In this document: in pieces, positions 1 through 10,024 of the stretch
How the letters are laid out: each line of letters starts with the position of its first letter
Numbering within the stretch: position 1 is the stretch's first letter
Source of the DNA: Nitrogeniibacter mangrovi
GTDB lineage: Bacteria; Pseudomonadota; Gammaproteobacteria; Burkholderiales; Rhodocyclaceae
Assembly (NCBI RefSeq): GCF_010983895.1
Contig: NZ_CP048836.1
Span: 1,054,001-1,118,000 of the forward strand
DNA: 64,000 bases
Direction of reading: 5' to 3'
Position numbers and translations under genes: made by a program
The notes under the pieces: generated by a model
Database searches by the model: none
Told to the model about the DNA's origin: nothing
The model's input: only the letters and a program-made list of their open reading frames with translations

Positions 1-746
1 TATGTGGCGGCCAAGGCGCGCATCCTCGACGGTGCGCGCGTGCGTGTGCTCAACCGTGACGATGCACGCGTTGCCGCGCTGTGCGAGGAGGCGGTCACCT
101 TCGGCCTCGGCGCGGCTCCCGGCGAGCGTGATTTCGGTCTCGACGGCGATGCGCTGGTGCGCGGCCATGCCCGTCTGCTGGCGACCCGCGAACTGGCGCT
201 CAAGGGGCGCCACAACGTGGCCAATGCCCTCGCCGCGCTCGCGCTCGGCGAAGCGATCGGCTGTGCGGTGCCGGGCCTGGTCGCCGCGTTGCGCGAGTTT
301 CGCGGCCTGCCGCACCGGGTCGAGGCCATTGCCCGGCGCGACGACGGCGTCACCTATTTCGACGACTCCAAGGGCACCAACGTGGGCGCGACGGTCGCGG
401 CGCTCGAAGGCCTGGGCCGCAAGGTGGTGCTGATTGCCGGCGGTGACGGCAAGGGGCAGGACTTTGCGCCGCTCGCCCCGGCGGTGCGCGATCATGCCCG
501 TGCGGTGGTGCTGATCGGTCGCGACGGGCCGCGCATCGCCGCGGCGCTGGCGGATGCTGGCGTGCCGGTCGAATCCGCCGACGATCTGCCGCGCGCCGTG
601 CTGCGGGCCGATGCCCTGGCCCGGGGGGCGACGCCGTCCTGCTGTCGCCGGCCTGCGCCAGTTTCGACATGTTCCGCAGCTATGTGCATCGGGCCGAAGT
701 GTTCGCCGCCGCGGTGCGCGTGCTGCCACGGGTGGAGGCGCTATGA
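1..746 (+). CDS. murD: UDP-N-acetylmuramoylalanine--D-glutamate ligase, 3' part, with apparent frameshift
   Basis: This is the C-terminal part of MurD, which adds D-glutamate to UDP-MurNAc-L-Ala in the cytoplasm; the gene begins before the window. Family hallmarks are visible: [30 protein letters not shown] and GGDGKGQDF. The reading frame breaks at a run of six G at 623-628. Before it the frame reads ...RADALARG; the frame offset by minus one then continues [20 protein letters not shown] and stops at 746. One additional G would restore the family sequence exactly ([17 protein letters not shown]). Since murD is essential, a consensus error at the homopolymer is likelier than a true pseudogene. 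The TGA overlaps the ftsW start by 4 nt (ATGA), as expected for translational coupling in the dcw cluster. Confidence 0.92.
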
Positions 747-1975
747 AGCTCGGCCTCAAGCTCGGCAGCCTGTTCCAGCGCGACACCGGCTACAGCCCGG
801 CCACCAGTCGCGCCGTGCGCCGCCTGAGCGCCCCGGCGAGCCATCAGAACGCCGAACTGGACGGTCTGCTGATCTGGTCGGCCGTGGCCCTGCTGCTGTT
901 CGGCTGGGTGATGGTGTATTCGGCCTCCATCGCCACCGCCGAGGGGCTGGCCTACACCGGTCATCAGTCCACCTACTATCTGGTGCGCCACGGGGTGTTC
1001 CTGGCCATCGGCGCGGTGGTGGGGCTGGTGGCCTTCCAGATGCCGATGCGTTCCTGGCAGCAGCTGTCGCCGCACCTGTTCATCGGCGGCATCGCGATGC
1101 TGGCGCTGGTGGTGGTGCCCGGCCTCGGCCGTGAGGTGAACGGTGCCAGTCGCTGGCTGCCACTGGGGCCGATCAACTTCCAGCCCTCCGAGGCGATGAA
1201 ACTGTTCGTGGCGCTGTACGCCGCCGATTACACCGTGCGCAAGCTGCCCTACATGCAGAGCTTCAAACGCGCCTTCCTGCCCATGGCCGGGGTGATCCTG
1301 CTGGTGGGCTTCCTGCTGCTCGCCGAGCCGGACTTCGGTGCCTTCGTGGTGATCACCGCGATTGCCTTCGGCATCCTGTTCCTGGGCGGCATCAACGTGC
1401 GCGTGTTCGTGTTGCTCGCCGCGGTGGCGATCGTCGGCTTCGTGCTGCTGATCTGGGCGTCCCCTTATCGGCGCGACCGCATCTTCGGGTTCATGGATCC
1501 GTTCGAGGACGCCTTCGGCAAGGGCTACCAGCTCTCCCACGCGCTCATCGCCTTCGGCCGTGGCGAGTGGTTCGGTGTCGGCCTGGGGGCGAGCGTGGAG
1601 AAGCTCTTCTATCTGCCCGAGGCGCACACCGATTTCATTCTCGCCATCATCGCCGAGGAACTCGGGCTGGTCGGCGTGCTGGTGGTGATCGTGCTGTTCG
1701 CCATCCTCGTGCAGCGTGCCTTTGCCATCGGCCGTCGCGCCATCGACCTGGAACGTTTCTTCCCCGGCCTCGTGGCCCAGGGCATCGGCTTGTGGCTCGG
1801 GGTGCAGTCCTTCATCAACATGGGCGTCAACATGGGCCTGCTGCCCACCAAGGGCCTGACCCTGCCGCTCATGAGTTTCGGTGGCTCGGGCATCGTCGCC
1901 AACTGTCTGGCGCTGGCGATCCTGTTGCGCATCGACTGGGAGAACCGGCAGATCATGCGCGGAGGCGGCACATGA
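743..1975 (+). CDS. ftsW: Lipid II polymerase of the divisome, FtsW
   Basis: SEDS-family integral membrane glycosyltransferase, 410 aa, that polymerises lipid II into septal glycan together with its class B PBP partner. The sequence shows a cytoplasmic N-terminus of about 45 residues followed by about ten hydrophobic segments. It carries the SEDS signatures LAEPDFG (containing the catalytic Asp), [29 protein letters not shown] and the C-terminal [10 protein letters not shown]. The ATG at 743 overlaps the murD stop, and the downstream murG start overlaps this stop by 4 nt. A longer upstream frame exists only as read-through of the murD region; the ATG at 743 gives the standard FtsW length. Confidence 0.97.
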   Translation: MKLGLKLGSLFQRDTGYSPATSRAVRRLSAPASHQNAELDGLLIWSAVALLLFGWVMVYSASIATAEGLAYTGHQSTYYLVRHGVFLAIGAVVGLVAFQMPMRSWQQLSPHLFIGGIAMLALVVVPGLGREVNGASRWLPLGPINFQPSEAMKLFVALYAADYTVRKLPYMQSFKRAFLPMAGVILLVGFLLLAEPDFGAFVVITAIAFGILFLGGINVRVFVLLAAVAIVGFVLLIWASPYRRDRIFGFMDPFEDAFGKGYQLSHALIAFGRGEWFGVGLGASVEKLFYLPEAHTDFILAIIAEELGLVGVLVVIVLFAILVQRAFAIGRRAIDLERFFPGLVAQGIGLWLGVQSFINMGVNMGLLPTKGLTLPLMSFGGSGIVANCLALAILLRIDWENRQIMRGGGT

Positions 1976-3060
1976 CCGGCGGCCACGAACACACCCTGCT
2001 GGTGATGGCCGGTGGCACCGGCGGTCACATCTACCCGGGCATCGCGGTGGCCGAGGTGCTGCGTGCGCTCGGCTGGCGCATCGTGTGGATGGGCAACGCC
2101 GACCGCATGGAAGGGCGGATCATTCCCGACAAGGGCTACGAGACCGCCTGGATCCGCTTCGGTGCCCTGCGCGGCAAGGGCGTGATGGCGAAACTGCTGC
2201 TGCCCTTCAACCTCCTGCGCGGTTTCTGGCAGGCGCTGGGGGTGCTGCGTCGGGTCAAGCCCGACGTGGTGCTCGGCATGGGGGGCTACGTGAGCTTTCC
2301 GGGCGGGATGATGGCCGCGCTGACCGGCCGTCCGCTGGTGCTCCATGAGCAGAATTCCGTGGCCGGACTCGCCAACCGGGTGCTGGCGGGCGTGGCCGAC
2401 CGGGTGATGACCGGCTTCCCGAAGGTACTCAACAAGGCACCCTGGGTGGGCAATCCGGTGCGGGCGGACATCGTCGCGCTGCCGGCGCCCGAAGCCCGCT
2501 TCGCCGGCCGCGAGGGGCCGCTGCGGGTGCTGGTGATCGGCGGCAGCCTCGGCGCCAAGGTGCTCAACGACACGGTGCCGCAGGCCCTGGCAGCACTGAA
2601 CGCCGAGCGGCCGCGGGTGGTGCACCAGGCCGGCACGGCCCAGATCGAGGCCTTGCGCGAAAGCTATCGGATGGCCGGTGTGGACGGCGACTTGCGCCCC
2701 TTCATCGACGACATGGCGCAGGCCTATGCCGAGGCGGACGTGGTGATCTGCCGCGCCGGGGCGCTGACGGTGGCCGAACTGGCGGCGGCGGGCGTGGCCA
2801 GCATCCTGGTGCCGCTGCCCCATGCGGTGGACGACCACCAGACGGGCAACGCGCGCTTTCTCGCCGACAACGGCGGTGCTTACCTTTTGCCACAAAGCGA
2901 TCTGACCGTGGAGCGGCTTGCGGGTATCCTTCGCGGCCTGGAACGGACACGCCTGCTGGACATGGCGCGTGCGGCCCGTGCCCTGGCGCGGCCCGATGCG
3001 GCCGAGGCGGTGGCCCGAGCCTGCCGTGCGCTGGCGGGTGACGAGGAGTCATCGCAATGA
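1972..3060 (+). CDS. murG: UDP-GlcNAc:lipid I N-acetylglucosaminyltransferase MurG
   Basis: Peripheral inner-membrane GT28 glycosyltransferase, 362 aa, that converts lipid I to lipid II by adding GlcNAc. It opens with the nucleotide/lipid-binding glycine loop [16 protein letters not shown]. It contains [11 protein letters not shown] and [12 protein letters not shown], then the C-terminal donor-site segments [13 protein letters not shown] and [17 protein letters not shown] with [14 protein letters not shown]. The start ATG overlaps the ftsW stop (ATGA at 1972-1975) and the gene end overlaps the murC start in the same way, so the three are probably co-translated. Confidence 0.97.
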   Translation: MTGGHEHTLLVMAGGTGGHIYPGIAVAEVLRALGWRIVWMGNADRMEGRIIPDKGYETAWIRFGALRGKGVMAKLLLPFNLLRGFWQALGVLRRVKPDVVLGMGGYVSFPGGMMAALTGRPLVLHEQNSVAGLANRVLAGVADRVMTGFPKVLNKAPWVGNPVRADIVALPAPEARFAGREGPLRVLVIGGSLGAKVLNDTVPQALAALNAERPRVVHQAGTAQIEALRESYRMAGVDGDLRPFIDDMAQAYAEADVVICRAGALTVAELAAAGVASILVPLPHAVDDHQTGNARFLADNGGAYLLPQSDLTVERLAGILRGLERTRLLDMARAARALARPDAAEAVARACRALAGDEESSQ

Positions 3061-4457
3061 AGCACAAGGTCAAACACATCCATTTCGTGGGCATCGGCGG
3101 CGCCGGCATGAGCGGCATCGCCGAGGTGCTGGTCAACCAGGGATTCACGGTCAGCGGCTCGGATCTGGGCGAATCGGCCACCACCCGCCGCCTTGCGGCC
3201 ATGGGGGCGCAGGTCATGAAGGGCCACGACGCGGCCCATGTCACCGACGCCGACGTGGTGGTCACCTCCACCGCGGTCAAGCCCGACAACCCCGAGGTGC
3301 GCGCGGCGCGCTCGCGCCACATTCCGGTGGTGCCGCGGGCGCAGATGCTCGCCGAGCTCATGCGCCTCAAGCAGGGCATCGCCATCGCCGGCACCCATGG
3401 CAAGACCACGACCACGTCCCTGACCGCAAGCATCCTCGCCGAAGGCGGCATCGACCCGACCTTCGTGATCGGCGGCAAGCTCAACGCGGCCGGGGCCAAC
3501 GCGCGCCTCGGCAAGGGCGACTTCCTGGTGGCCGAAGCGGACGAGTCCGACGCCTCCTTCCTGCTCCTGAGCCCGGTGATTTCGGTGGTGACCAACATCG
3601 ACGCCGACCACATGGAGACCTACGGGCACGACTTCGCCAAGCTCAAGCAGGCCTTCATCGACTTCCTCCAGCATCTGCCCTTCTACGGCGTGGCGGTGCT
3701 GTGCGAGGACGACCCCGGCGTGCGCTCGATCATGCCGCTGGTCTCCAAGCAGGTGGTGCGTTACGGGCTGGCGGAGAGTGCCAACGTGCGCGCCGAGAAC
3801 GTGCGTGCCGAGAACGGGCAGATGTGTTTCGACGTGATCCGGGTCAATGGTACGGAGGCGCCCAAGCTGTCGGTCACCCTCAACCTGCCGGGCATGCACA
3901 ACGTGCTCAATGCGCTGGCGGCGATCGCGGTGGCCACCGAAGTGGGCGTGCCCGACGCGGCCATCGTCAAGGCCCTGGCCGATTTCAAGGGCGTGGGGCG
4001 GCGCTTCCAGCGCTACGGCGAGGTGGCCATTCCCGCCGGCGGCCGCTTCTATCTGGTGGACGACTACGGCCATCACCCGGTCGAGATGGCGGCGACCATC
4101 GAAGCGGCGCGCGGCGCCTTCCCGGATCGGCGCCTGGTGCTGGCCTTCCAGCCCCATCGCTACACCCGCACCCGCGACTGCTTCGAGGACTTCGTGAAGG
4201 TGCTCTCGAGCGTCGATGCGCTGGTGCTGGCGGATGTGTATGCCGCCGGCGAGGCGCCCATCGTCGCCGCCGACGGCCGTTCGCTGGCACGCGCGGTGCG
4301 CGTGGCGGGCAAGGTGGAGCCGGTGTTCGTCGAAGAGATCGGCGACATGGCGCAGACGATTCTGGATGTGGTGCAGGACGGCGACGTGGTCCTCACCATG
4401 GGGGCAGGTTCGATTGGCGGCATCCCCGCCCGGTTGGCCGCGACTGAAGAAGAATAG
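3057..4457 (+). CDS. murC: UDP-N-acetylmuramate--L-alanine ligase MurC
   Basis: Cytoplasmic ATP-dependent Mur ligase, 466 aa, that attaches L-alanine to UDP-MurNAc. It shows the N-terminal UDP-binding motif [14 protein letters not shown] (residues about 12-25), the ATP P-loop [10 protein letters not shown] (about 119-128), [10 protein letters not shown], the central-domain TNIDADHM, and the C-terminal [10 protein letters not shown] and [11 protein letters not shown]. All are standard for MurC and distinguish it from the other Mur ligases. It starts within the murG stop and ends 9 nt before ddl. Confidence 0.98.
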   Translation: MKHKVKHIHFVGIGGAGMSGIAEVLVNQGFTVSGSDLGESATTRRLAAMGAQVMKGHDAAHVTDADVVVTSTAVKPDNPEVRAARSRHIPVVPRAQMLAELMRLKQGIAIAGTHGKTTTTSLTASILAEGGIDPTFVIGGKLNAAGANARLGKGDFLVAEADESDASFLLLSPVISVVTNIDADHMETYGHDFAKLKQAFIDFLQHLPFYGVAVLCEDDPGVRSIMPLVSKQVVRYGLAESANVRAENVRAENGQMCFDVIRVNGTEAPKLSVTLNLPGMHNVLNALAAIAVATEVGVPDAAIVKALADFKGVGRRFQRYGEVAIPAGGRFYLVDDYGHHPVEMAATIEAARGAFPDRRLVLAFQPHRYTRTRDCFEDFVKVLSSVDALVLADVYAAGEAPIVAADGRSLARAVRVAGKVEPVFVEEIGDMAQTILDVVQDGDVVLTMGAGSIGGIPARLAATEEE

Positions 4458-4466
4458 GGCGCGGCG

Positions 4467-5396
4467 ATGATGAGTCAGGACGACATGAAGCAGTTCGGCA
4501 AGGTGGCAGTGTTGATGGGCGGTGCGTCGGCGGAGCGCGAGGTCTCGCTCATGTCCGGCAACGCGGTGCTGGCGGCGTTGCGCGCCCGCGGTGTCGACGC
4601 CCATCCCTTCGACCCGGCCGAGGCCGACCTGCACGTGCTCAAGGAGCAGGGCTTCGACCGCGCCTTCATCGCCATGCACGGCCGTGGCGGCGAGGACGGT
4701 ACCGTGCAGGGCATGCTCGAGATGCTCGGCATCCCCTATACCGGCAGCGGCGTGATGGCCTCGGCGCTGTCCATGGACAAGTGGCGCACCAAGCTGGTGT
4801 GGCTCGCCGCGGGCCTGCCGACGCCGCGCTTTCATCTCCTCGAGGCGGACAGCGACTGGGAGGCCGTGGCCGCCGACCTGGGGCTGCCGATTTTCGTCAA
4901 GCCCGTGCATGAAGGTTCGAGCATGGGGGCGACCAAGGTGACCGAGGCCGCGCAGCTGCCGGACGCCTACGCTCTGGCCGCCCGCTACGACTCCCTGGTG
5001 ATCGCCGAGGCCTTCATCGACGGCGAAGAGCTGACCGTGCCCTTTCTCGGCGACGAGGTGCTGCCGGTGGTGCGCATCGTGGCGCCCGACGGCAACTACG
5101 ACTACCAGCACAAGTATTTCACCGATGACACCCAGTACTTCTGCCCCAGCGGCCTGCCCGAGGCGCAGGAGCGCGACCTGCAGGCGCTGATCGGCAAGGC
5201 CGCCCGGGTGCTCGGCTGCCGTGGCTGGGGCCGCGGCGACCTGATGCTGACCGCGGACGGCACGCCCTACCTGCTGGAAATGAACACCGCCCCGGGCATG
5301 ACCAATCACTCCCTCGTGCCCATGTCGGCGCGGGTGGCCGGCTACAGCTTTGAGGACCTGTGCGTCCGCATTCTGGAGATGGCCCGCCTTGGTTGA
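4467..5396 (+). CDS. ddlB: D-alanine--D-alanine ligase
   Basis: ATP-grasp ligase, 309 aa, making the D-Ala-D-Ala dipeptide for peptidoglycan. Motifs include [16 protein letters not shown] near the N-terminus, [34 protein letters not shown] and the C-terminal [18 protein letters not shown], which holds metal and substrate ligands. Two adjacent ATGs (4467, 4470) and a third (MKQFGK, 4485) are possible starts; 4467 is the longest. The position between murC and ftsQ is the usual place of the ddlB paralogue. Confidence 0.97.
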   Translation: MMSQDDMKQFGKVAVLMGGASAEREVSLMSGNAVLAALRARGVDAHPFDPAEADLHVLKEQGFDRAFIAMHGRGGEDGTVQGMLEMLGIPYTGSGVMASALSMDKWRTKLVWLAAGLPTPRFHLLEADSDWEAVAADLGLPIFVKPVHEGSSMGATKVTEAAQLPDAYALAARYDSLVIAEAFIDGEELTVPFLGDEVLPVVRIVAPDGNYDYQHKYFTDDTQYFCPSGLPEAQERDLQALIGKAARVLGCRGWGRGDLMLTADGTPYLLEMNTAPGMTNHSLVPMSARVAGYSFEDLCVRILEMARLG

Positions 5397-6219
5397 TCTG
5401 CGCCCGCGCCCCTCTGCCCGCAAGACCGCTGCCCGCCGGGGCGCGGCGGGGGGCGCCGCGCGCGAAGGCTTGTGGCACCGGCCGGCACTGCTCAACCTGA
5501 TTTCCGACGTGCTCCTGCTCGCCTCCGCCGCCATCCTCGGCTACGCCGTGGTGATGTGGGCGGCGAACCGGCCGAGCTTCCGTCTGCGCGAGGTGGTGGT
5601 GCTCACGCCCCCGGCGCAGGTGAGCGCGGAACAGCTCGAGTACGCGGCGCGTTCGGCGGTCAAGGGCAACTTCTTCACCGTGGATCTGGACAAGGTCCGC
5701 GACGCCTTCGAGAAGCTGCCCTGGGTGCGCCACGCCCAGGTGCGCCGGCGCTGGCCCGATGCCCTCGAACTGCGCCTGGAAGAACATCAGGCGGTGGCCT
5801 ACTGGACGGTGACCGACAGCGGCGATACCCGCCTCGTGAACGCCCAGGGCGAAGTCTTCGTGGCCGCCAGCAACGCCCACATGCCGGTCTTCGCCGGGCC
5901 GGAGGGCTACGCGCCGATCCTGCTGTCCGAATATGCGCGCTTCTCCCAGACCCTCAAGCCGCTCGGCCATGCGCTGGTGGAGGTGGGGCTGTCGGCACGC
6001 GAGGCCTGGCAGCTCAAGCTCGACGACGGTCTGGTCATCCGCCTCGGTCGTGACCGGCAGGATGCCCCTGCCGAGGCGCGCCTGCAGCGATTCGTCGCGG
6101 CCTACCCGAAGGCGCTGGCGCAGCGTCCCATGCAGGTCGCCGTGGCCGATCTGCGCTACCCGAATGGATTTGCCCTGTTGCCCATGGAAGGCGGGAATGC
6201 TTTGGAAAACGGAAAATGA
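5389..6219 (+). CDS. ftsQ: Cell division protein FtsQ
   Basis: Bitopic inner-membrane divisome protein, about 276 aa. It has a basic cytoplasmic head, one transmembrane segment ([20 protein letters not shown]), then a periplasmic POTRA domain beginning near [12 protein letters not shown], and a second domain containing [20 protein letters not shown], the conserved FtsQ stretch. I chose TTG at 5389 because it overlaps the ddl stop and has GGAG upstream. A TTG at 5350 in the same frame is also open, so the start is uncertain. No ATG lies ahead of the transmembrane segment. The end overlaps the ftsA ATG. Confidence 0.93.
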   Translation: MVDLRPRPSARKTAARRGAAGGAAREGLWHRPALLNLISDVLLLASAAILGYAVVMWAANRPSFRLREVVVLTPPAQVSAEQLEYAARSAVKGNFFTVDLDKVRDAFEKLPWVRHAQVRRRWPDALELRLEEHQAVAYWTVTDSGDTRLVNAQGEVFVAASNAHMPVFAGPEGYAPILLSEYARFSQTLKPLGHALVEVGLSAREAWQLKLDDGLVIRLGRDRQDAPAEARLQRFVAAYPKALAQRPMQVAVADLRYPNGFALLPMEGGNALENGK

Positions 6220-7445
6220 GTAAGGAATACAAGGATCTGGTCGTCGGCCTCGACATCGGCACCTCCAAGATCTCGTGCCTGGTGGCCGAAGTGCGGCCCG
6301 ACGGTTCGCTCAACGTCATCGGTATGGGCACGCATCCTTCCAGCGGTCTGCGCCGCGGCGTGGTGGTGAACATCGAAGCGACGGTCGATGCCATCTCGCG
6401 GGTGATCCAGGAGGTCGAGCTGATGGCCGACTGCAAGATCACCGATGTCTATACCGGCATCGCGGGCAGCCACATCAAGAGCTTCAACTCCAACGGCATG
6501 GTGGCGATCAAGGACAAGGAGGTCACCCCCATGGACGTGGAGCGGGTGATCGAGGTCGCGCGGGCGATGCCGATTCCGGCCGACCAGCAGATCCTCCACA
6601 TCCTCACCCAGGAATTCATCATCGACGGCCAGGACGGCGTGCGCGAGCCCATCGGCATGAGCGGGGTGAAGCTGGAGGTGAAGGTACATATCGTTACCGG
6701 CGCCGTGTCCGCGGCGCAGAACGTGATCAAGTGCGTGCGCCGCTGCGGTCTTGAGGTGATGGACCTGATCCTGCAGCCGCTGGCCTCCAGCTACGCCACC
6801 CTCTCCGAGGACGAAAAGGGCTTGGGCGTGTGCCTGGTGGACATCGGTGGCGGCACCACCGATCTGGCGGTGTTCACCCAGGGGGCCATCCGCCACACCG
6901 CGGTGATCCCGGTGGCCGGCGACCAGATCACCAACGATATCGCCATGGCCTTGCGCACCCCCACGGCCGAGGCCGAGGAGATCAAGATCCGCCACGGCGT
7001 GGCCATGAGCTCGCTGGCCGATCCGGAGGAGATGATCGAGGTGCCCGGTGTCGGTGACCGGCCGCCGCGCCGTCTGTCGCGCCAGGCGCTGGCCGACGTG
7101 ATCGAGCCGCGGGTGTCCGAACTGTTCGAACTGGTGCAGTCGGAACTGCGCCGCAGCGGCTACGAGGAACTGCTCTCCTCCGGCCTGGTGCTCACCGGCG
7201 GGGCCTCGGTCATGGACGGCATGGTCGAGCTCGGCGAAGAGATTTTCCACCTGCCGGTGCGGGTGGGGGCGCCGCAGTATGCGGGCGGCCTGGCCGACGT
7301 GGTCTGTCAGCCGCGCTACGCCACCGCGATGGGCCTGATCACCGAAGGGATCGCCCAGCGCCGGCGAGGCATCCAGGCACGTGAAACACGCAGTTTCCGA
7401 CACATGTTCGGGCGCATGAAATCGTGGTTCGAGCGGAATTTCTGA
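6216..7445 (+). CDS. ftsA: Cell division protein FtsA
   Basis: Actin-like ATPase, 409 aa, that tethers FtsZ to the membrane and recruits later divisome proteins. It begins KDLVVGLDIGTSKISCLVAE (phosphate-1 loop), carries the 1C domain around residues 85-165, and has the second nucleotide loop LVDIGGGTTDLAVF. The C-terminus ends in the amphipathic membrane-targeting helix MFGRMKSWFERNF. The start overlaps the ftsQ stop by 4 nt. Unlike its upstream neighbours it is followed by a 147-nt gap before ftsZ. Confidence 0.98.
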   Translation: MSKEYKDLVVGLDIGTSKISCLVAEVRPDGSLNVIGMGTHPSSGLRRGVVVNIEATVDAISRVIQEVELMADCKITDVYTGIAGSHIKSFNSNGMVAIKDKEVTPMDVERVIEVARAMPIPADQQILHILTQEFIIDGQDGVREPIGMSGVKLEVKVHIVTGAVSAAQNVIKCVRRCGLEVMDLILQPLASSYATLSEDEKGLGVCLVDIGGGTTDLAVFTQGAIRHTAVIPVAGDQITNDIAMALRTPTAEAEEIKIRHGVAMSSLADPEEMIEVPGVGDRPPRRLSRQALADVIEPRVSELFELVQSELRRSGYEELLSSGLVLTGGASVMDGMVELGEEIFHLPVRVGAPQYAGGLADVVCQPRYATAMGLITEGIAQRRRGIQARETRSFRHMFGRMKSWFERNF

Positions 7446-7592
7446 GGCCGGGTTTTACCCGGGGTGTATGAATTTGTGAGTTGTCTGTATCTCCATGGTA
7501 TTTAGTTATAGAATGCCTCATTAATACTAGATACCGTAGGGCGCGGGCGAGAAAGTGGCTTATTAAAGCCGATTTTCAAGGAGGCTTGGCAT
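7446..7592 (+). promoter_or_regulatory. ftsA-ftsZ intergenic region with probable ftsZ promoter(s) and strong RBS
   Basis: This is the only sizeable gap in the division cluster and it is conspicuously AT-rich at 7465-7545. A 6-bp hairpin with a 3-nt loop (CCGGGT-TTT-ACCCGG, 7448-7462) lies just after ftsA; it has no T-run, so it is a poor terminator. TTGTCT at 7481 and TATAGAAT-like sequence at 7507-7514 are promoter-like, but I could not place a -35/-10 pair at ideal spacing. A consensus Shine-Dalgarno AAGGAGG lies at 7578-7584, 8 nt before the ftsZ ATG. This fits extra ftsZ transcription, which is known from other proteobacteria. Confidence 0.5.
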
Positions 7593-8717
7593 ATGTTTGA
7601 AATCGTTGAAAAGGAACCGACAGGAACCATCATCAAGGTGGTTGGCCTGGGCGGCGCGGGCGGTAACGCGGTCGATCACATGATCCGCGAAAACGTCAAT
7701 GGCGTTGAGTTCATCACCGCCAACACCGACGCGCAGGCGTTGTTGCGCAATCTGGCGTCCGGCAAGGTGCAGCTGGGCACCTCCGGCCTGGGCGCCGGCG
7801 CCAAACCGGAGGCGGGCCGCTGTGCCGCCCAGGAAGCGCGCGACCAGATCGCGGACGCCATCCGTGGTGCCCACATGGTGTTCATCACCGCCGGCATGGG
7901 TGGTGGCACCGGCACCGGCGCGGCGCCGGTGGTGGCCGAGATCGCCAAGGAAATGGGCATCCTGACCGTGGGCGTGGTCACCAAGCCCTTCGATTTCGAA
8001 AACCGCGATCGCGTCGCCGACTCCGGGATCGACGAGCTGTCGCGCCATGTCGATTCGCTCATCGTCGTGCTCAACGACAAGCTGATGGAAGTGCTCGGCG
8101 AGGATGCCAGCCTGGAAGACGGCTTCCGTGCCGCCGACAACGTGCTGCGCAACGCCGTGGGCGGCATCGCCGAGATCATCAACATCCCCGGCCTGGTGAA
8201 CGTGGACTTCCAGGACGTACGCACGGTGATGGCCGAGATGGGCCGCGCCATGATGGGCTCCGCCGAGGCCGACGGCATCGACCGCGCCCGCATCGCCGCC
8301 GAGCAGGCCGCCGCCAGCCCGCTGCTCGAAGGGGTCGAGCTGTCCGGCGCCCGTGGTGTGCTGATCAACATCACCGCCAGCCGTTCGCTGAAGATGTCCG
8401 AGGTGAAGGAAGCGGTGAACACCGTGCGCGCCTTCGCGGCCAAGGACGCCTTCGTGATCTACGGCACCGTGTTCGAGGAAGCCATGGAAGACCGGATCCG
8501 TGTCACCGTGGTGGCCACGGGCCTGGGCAAGCCGGCGGTAGCGGTCAAGCCGGTGATGGAAGTGGTGCAGGGCACCGGCACCTACGGTCCGATGGAGCCG
8601 AGCGCCGATGTGCCGGCGGTGATCCGCAGCGGTCGCCGCACCACGGTCGAGGCCATGAGCGCCAGCGGTGTCGGCACTTACGACATCCCGGCCTTCCTGC
8701 GCAAGCAGGCCGACTGA
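7593..8717 (+). CDS. ftsZ: Cell division protein FtsZ
   Basis: Tubulin-like GTPase, 374 aa, that forms the Z ring. It shows GLGGAGGNAVDHMI, the NTDAQAL segment, the tubulin signature GGGTGTGAAPVVAE, the T7 loop NVDFQDVRTVM with its catalytic acidic residues, and the C-terminal peptide YDIPAFLRKQAD that binds FtsA and ZipA-type partners. The variable linker after about residue 320 is short. The ATG at 7593 follows a perfect SD at 8 nt. A hairpin and the lpxC promoter follow the gene. Confidence 0.99.
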   Translation: MFEIVEKEPTGTIIKVVGLGGAGGNAVDHMIRENVNGVEFITANTDAQALLRNLASGKVQLGTSGLGAGAKPEAGRCAAQEARDQIADAIRGAHMVFITAGMGGGTGTGAAPVVAEIAKEMGILTVGVVTKPFDFENRDRVADSGIDELSRHVDSLIVVLNDKLMEVLGEDASLEDGFRAADNVLRNAVGGIAEIINIPGLVNVDFQDVRTVMAEMGRAMMGSAEADGIDRARIAAEQAAASPLLEGVELSGARGVLINITASRSLKMSEVKEAVNTVRAFAAKDAFVIYGTVFEEAMEDRIRVTVVATGLGKPAVAVKPVMEVVQGTGTYGPMEPSADVPAVIRSGRRTTVEAMSASGVGTYDIPAFLRKQAD

Positions 8718-8743
8718 GGACCCATCGCCCGCACGGGCGCTCC

Positions 8744-8774
8744 AGGCACGAACGACCGCCTCCCGTTCGTGCCT
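8744..8774 (+). terminator. Hairpin after ftsZ, possible terminator
   Basis: A perfect 11-bp inverted repeat (AGGCACGAACG, 9-nt loop, CGTTCGTGCCT) lies 26 nt past the ftsZ stop. Partial extension of the stem by flanking GC-rich sequence is possible. The 3' side lacks a clear run of T, so termination may be incomplete or factor-assisted. Confidence 0.5.
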
Positions 8775-8814
8775 CGGGCGCCCGTCTTCGTTCACCAGCG
8801 AAAACGCATGGGCG

Positions 8815-8823
8815 TGCTAGAAT
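8815..8823 (+). promoter_or_regulatory. Putative extended -10 promoter of lpxC
   Basis: TGCTAGAAT (TGN plus TAGAAT) lies about 62 nt before the lpxC ATG. No convincing -35 is visible, which fits an extended -10 promoter. The same TGCTAG core recurs before secA at 10538. Confidence 0.45.
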
Positions 8824-8884
8824 TCAAAGCTATTGTGCGCGGCAACATATCAGCGGCCGCGTCTGACGGAACACCGAGCCTGAC

Positions 8885-9802
8885 ATGATCAAGCAACGCA
8901 CCCTGAAGTCCTGCGTCTCCGCCACCGGGGTCGGCCTGCACGGCGGCCGCAAGGTGACGTTGACCCTGCGTCCGGCCGCACCGGACACCGGGGTGGTGTT
9001 CCACCGGGTGGACCTCGATCCGCCGGTGACCCTGCCCGCCGATCCGCACGCGGTGTGCGATACGCGCATGTGTTCGGGGCTGCAGCAGGGGGATGCCAAG
9101 GTCGGTACCGTCGAACATCTGATGTCGGCGCTGGCCGGGCTCGGGGTCGACAACGTCCATGTGGACGTGGACGCCCCGGAGATTCCCATCCTCGACGGCA
9201 GTGCCGGGCCGTTCGTGTTTCTCATCCAGTCCGCCGGGCTGGAAGAGCAGAAGGCGCCCAAGCGCTTCCTGCGCGTGAAGAAACCCGTCGAATACCGCGA
9301 AGACGACAAATGGGTGCGCCTCGAGCCCTACGATGGCTTCAAGCTCACCTTCTCGATCGTCTTCAATCATCCGGCCATTGCCCGCACCGGCACCGAGGTG
9401 ACGGTGGATTTCGCCGATCACTCCTACGCCCGCGACGTCGCCCGGGCGCGCACCTTCGGTTTCACCCAGGATGTGGAAGTGCTGCGGGCCAACGGGCTGG
9501 GTCTCGGCGCGAGCATGGAAAACGCGATCGTGATGGACGAATACCGGGTGCTCAACATGGACGGGCTGCGCTACGGCGACGAGTTCGTCAAGCACAAGGT
9601 GCTCGACGCCATCGGCGATCTCTACCTGGCCGGTCATCCGCTGCTGGCGGCCTACTCCGCGTACAAGGCGGGGCACGCGCTGAACAACCAGATCCTGCGG
9701 GTGCTGCTGGCGGACGAGAGTGCCTGGGAGATCGTCACGTTCGAGTCGGCCGCCAAGGCGGCGCCCGGCGTCGCCGGCATGTTCGAGCCGGTCTGGGGCT
9801 GA
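8885..9802 (+). CDS. lpxC: UDP-3-O-acyl-N-acetylglucosamine deacetylase LpxC
   Basis: Zinc amidase, 305 aa, for the committed step of lipid A synthesis. Zinc-site and catalytic segments are visible: [15 protein letters not shown] (first His and Asp region), [14 protein letters not shown] (second His and Asp) and KAGHALNN (general-acid His). The protein starts [20 protein letters not shown], typical of proteobacterial LpxC, and has the usual length. Its place directly after ftsZ matches gamma- and betaproteobacterial dcw clusters. Confidence 0.98.
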   Translation: MIKQRTLKSCVSATGVGLHGGRKVTLTLRPAAPDTGVVFHRVDLDPPVTLPADPHAVCDTRMCSGLQQGDAKVGTVEHLMSALAGLGVDNVHVDVDAPEIPILDGSAGPFVFLIQSAGLEEQKAPKRFLRVKKPVEYREDDKWVRLEPYDGFKLTFSIVFNHPAIARTGTEVTVDFADHSYARDVARARTFGFTQDVEVLRANGLGLGASMENAIVMDEYRVLNMDGLRYGDEFVKHKVLDAIGDLYLAGHPLLAAYSAYKAGHALNNQILRVLLADESAWEIVTFESAAKAAPGVAGMFEPVWG

Positions 9803-9811
9803 CGCGGGCGC

Positions 9812-10000
9812 ATGTTCGTCATCCGCCTCGCCGCGGTTCTGGCGCTGATCAGCATCGGCGGCGCGGTCGTCCTCTACCTGCTCACCGGCAACCCCGGCTA
9901 CAAGCTCTGGGCGTGGCGGTTCGCGCGCGTCGGCGCCGTGGTGCTGGCGGTGTTCGTCGCGCTGCTGTTCATCGAGCGTCTGCTCGCACCCATGTTCTGA
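9812..10000 (+). CDS. Small two-helix membrane protein
   Basis: A 62-aa protein that is nearly all membrane: hydrophobic segments at about residues 3-25 (VIRLAAVLALISIGGAVVLY) and 39-58 (VGAVVLAVFVALLFIERLL), joined by an aromatic/basic loop (NPGYKLWAWRFAR). It starts 9 nt after lpxC on the same strand, so it is probably co-transcribed. I do not recognise a named family. Small membrane proteins of this kind do occur beside lpxC in related bacteria, but that is recollection, not a search. Its function is unknown. Confidence 0.65.
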   Translation: MFVIRLAAVLALISIGGAVVLYLLTGNPGYKLWAWRFARVGAVVLAVFVALLFIERLLAPMF

Positions 10001-10024
10001 CGGCGGTCGCCGCCATCCGATGCA

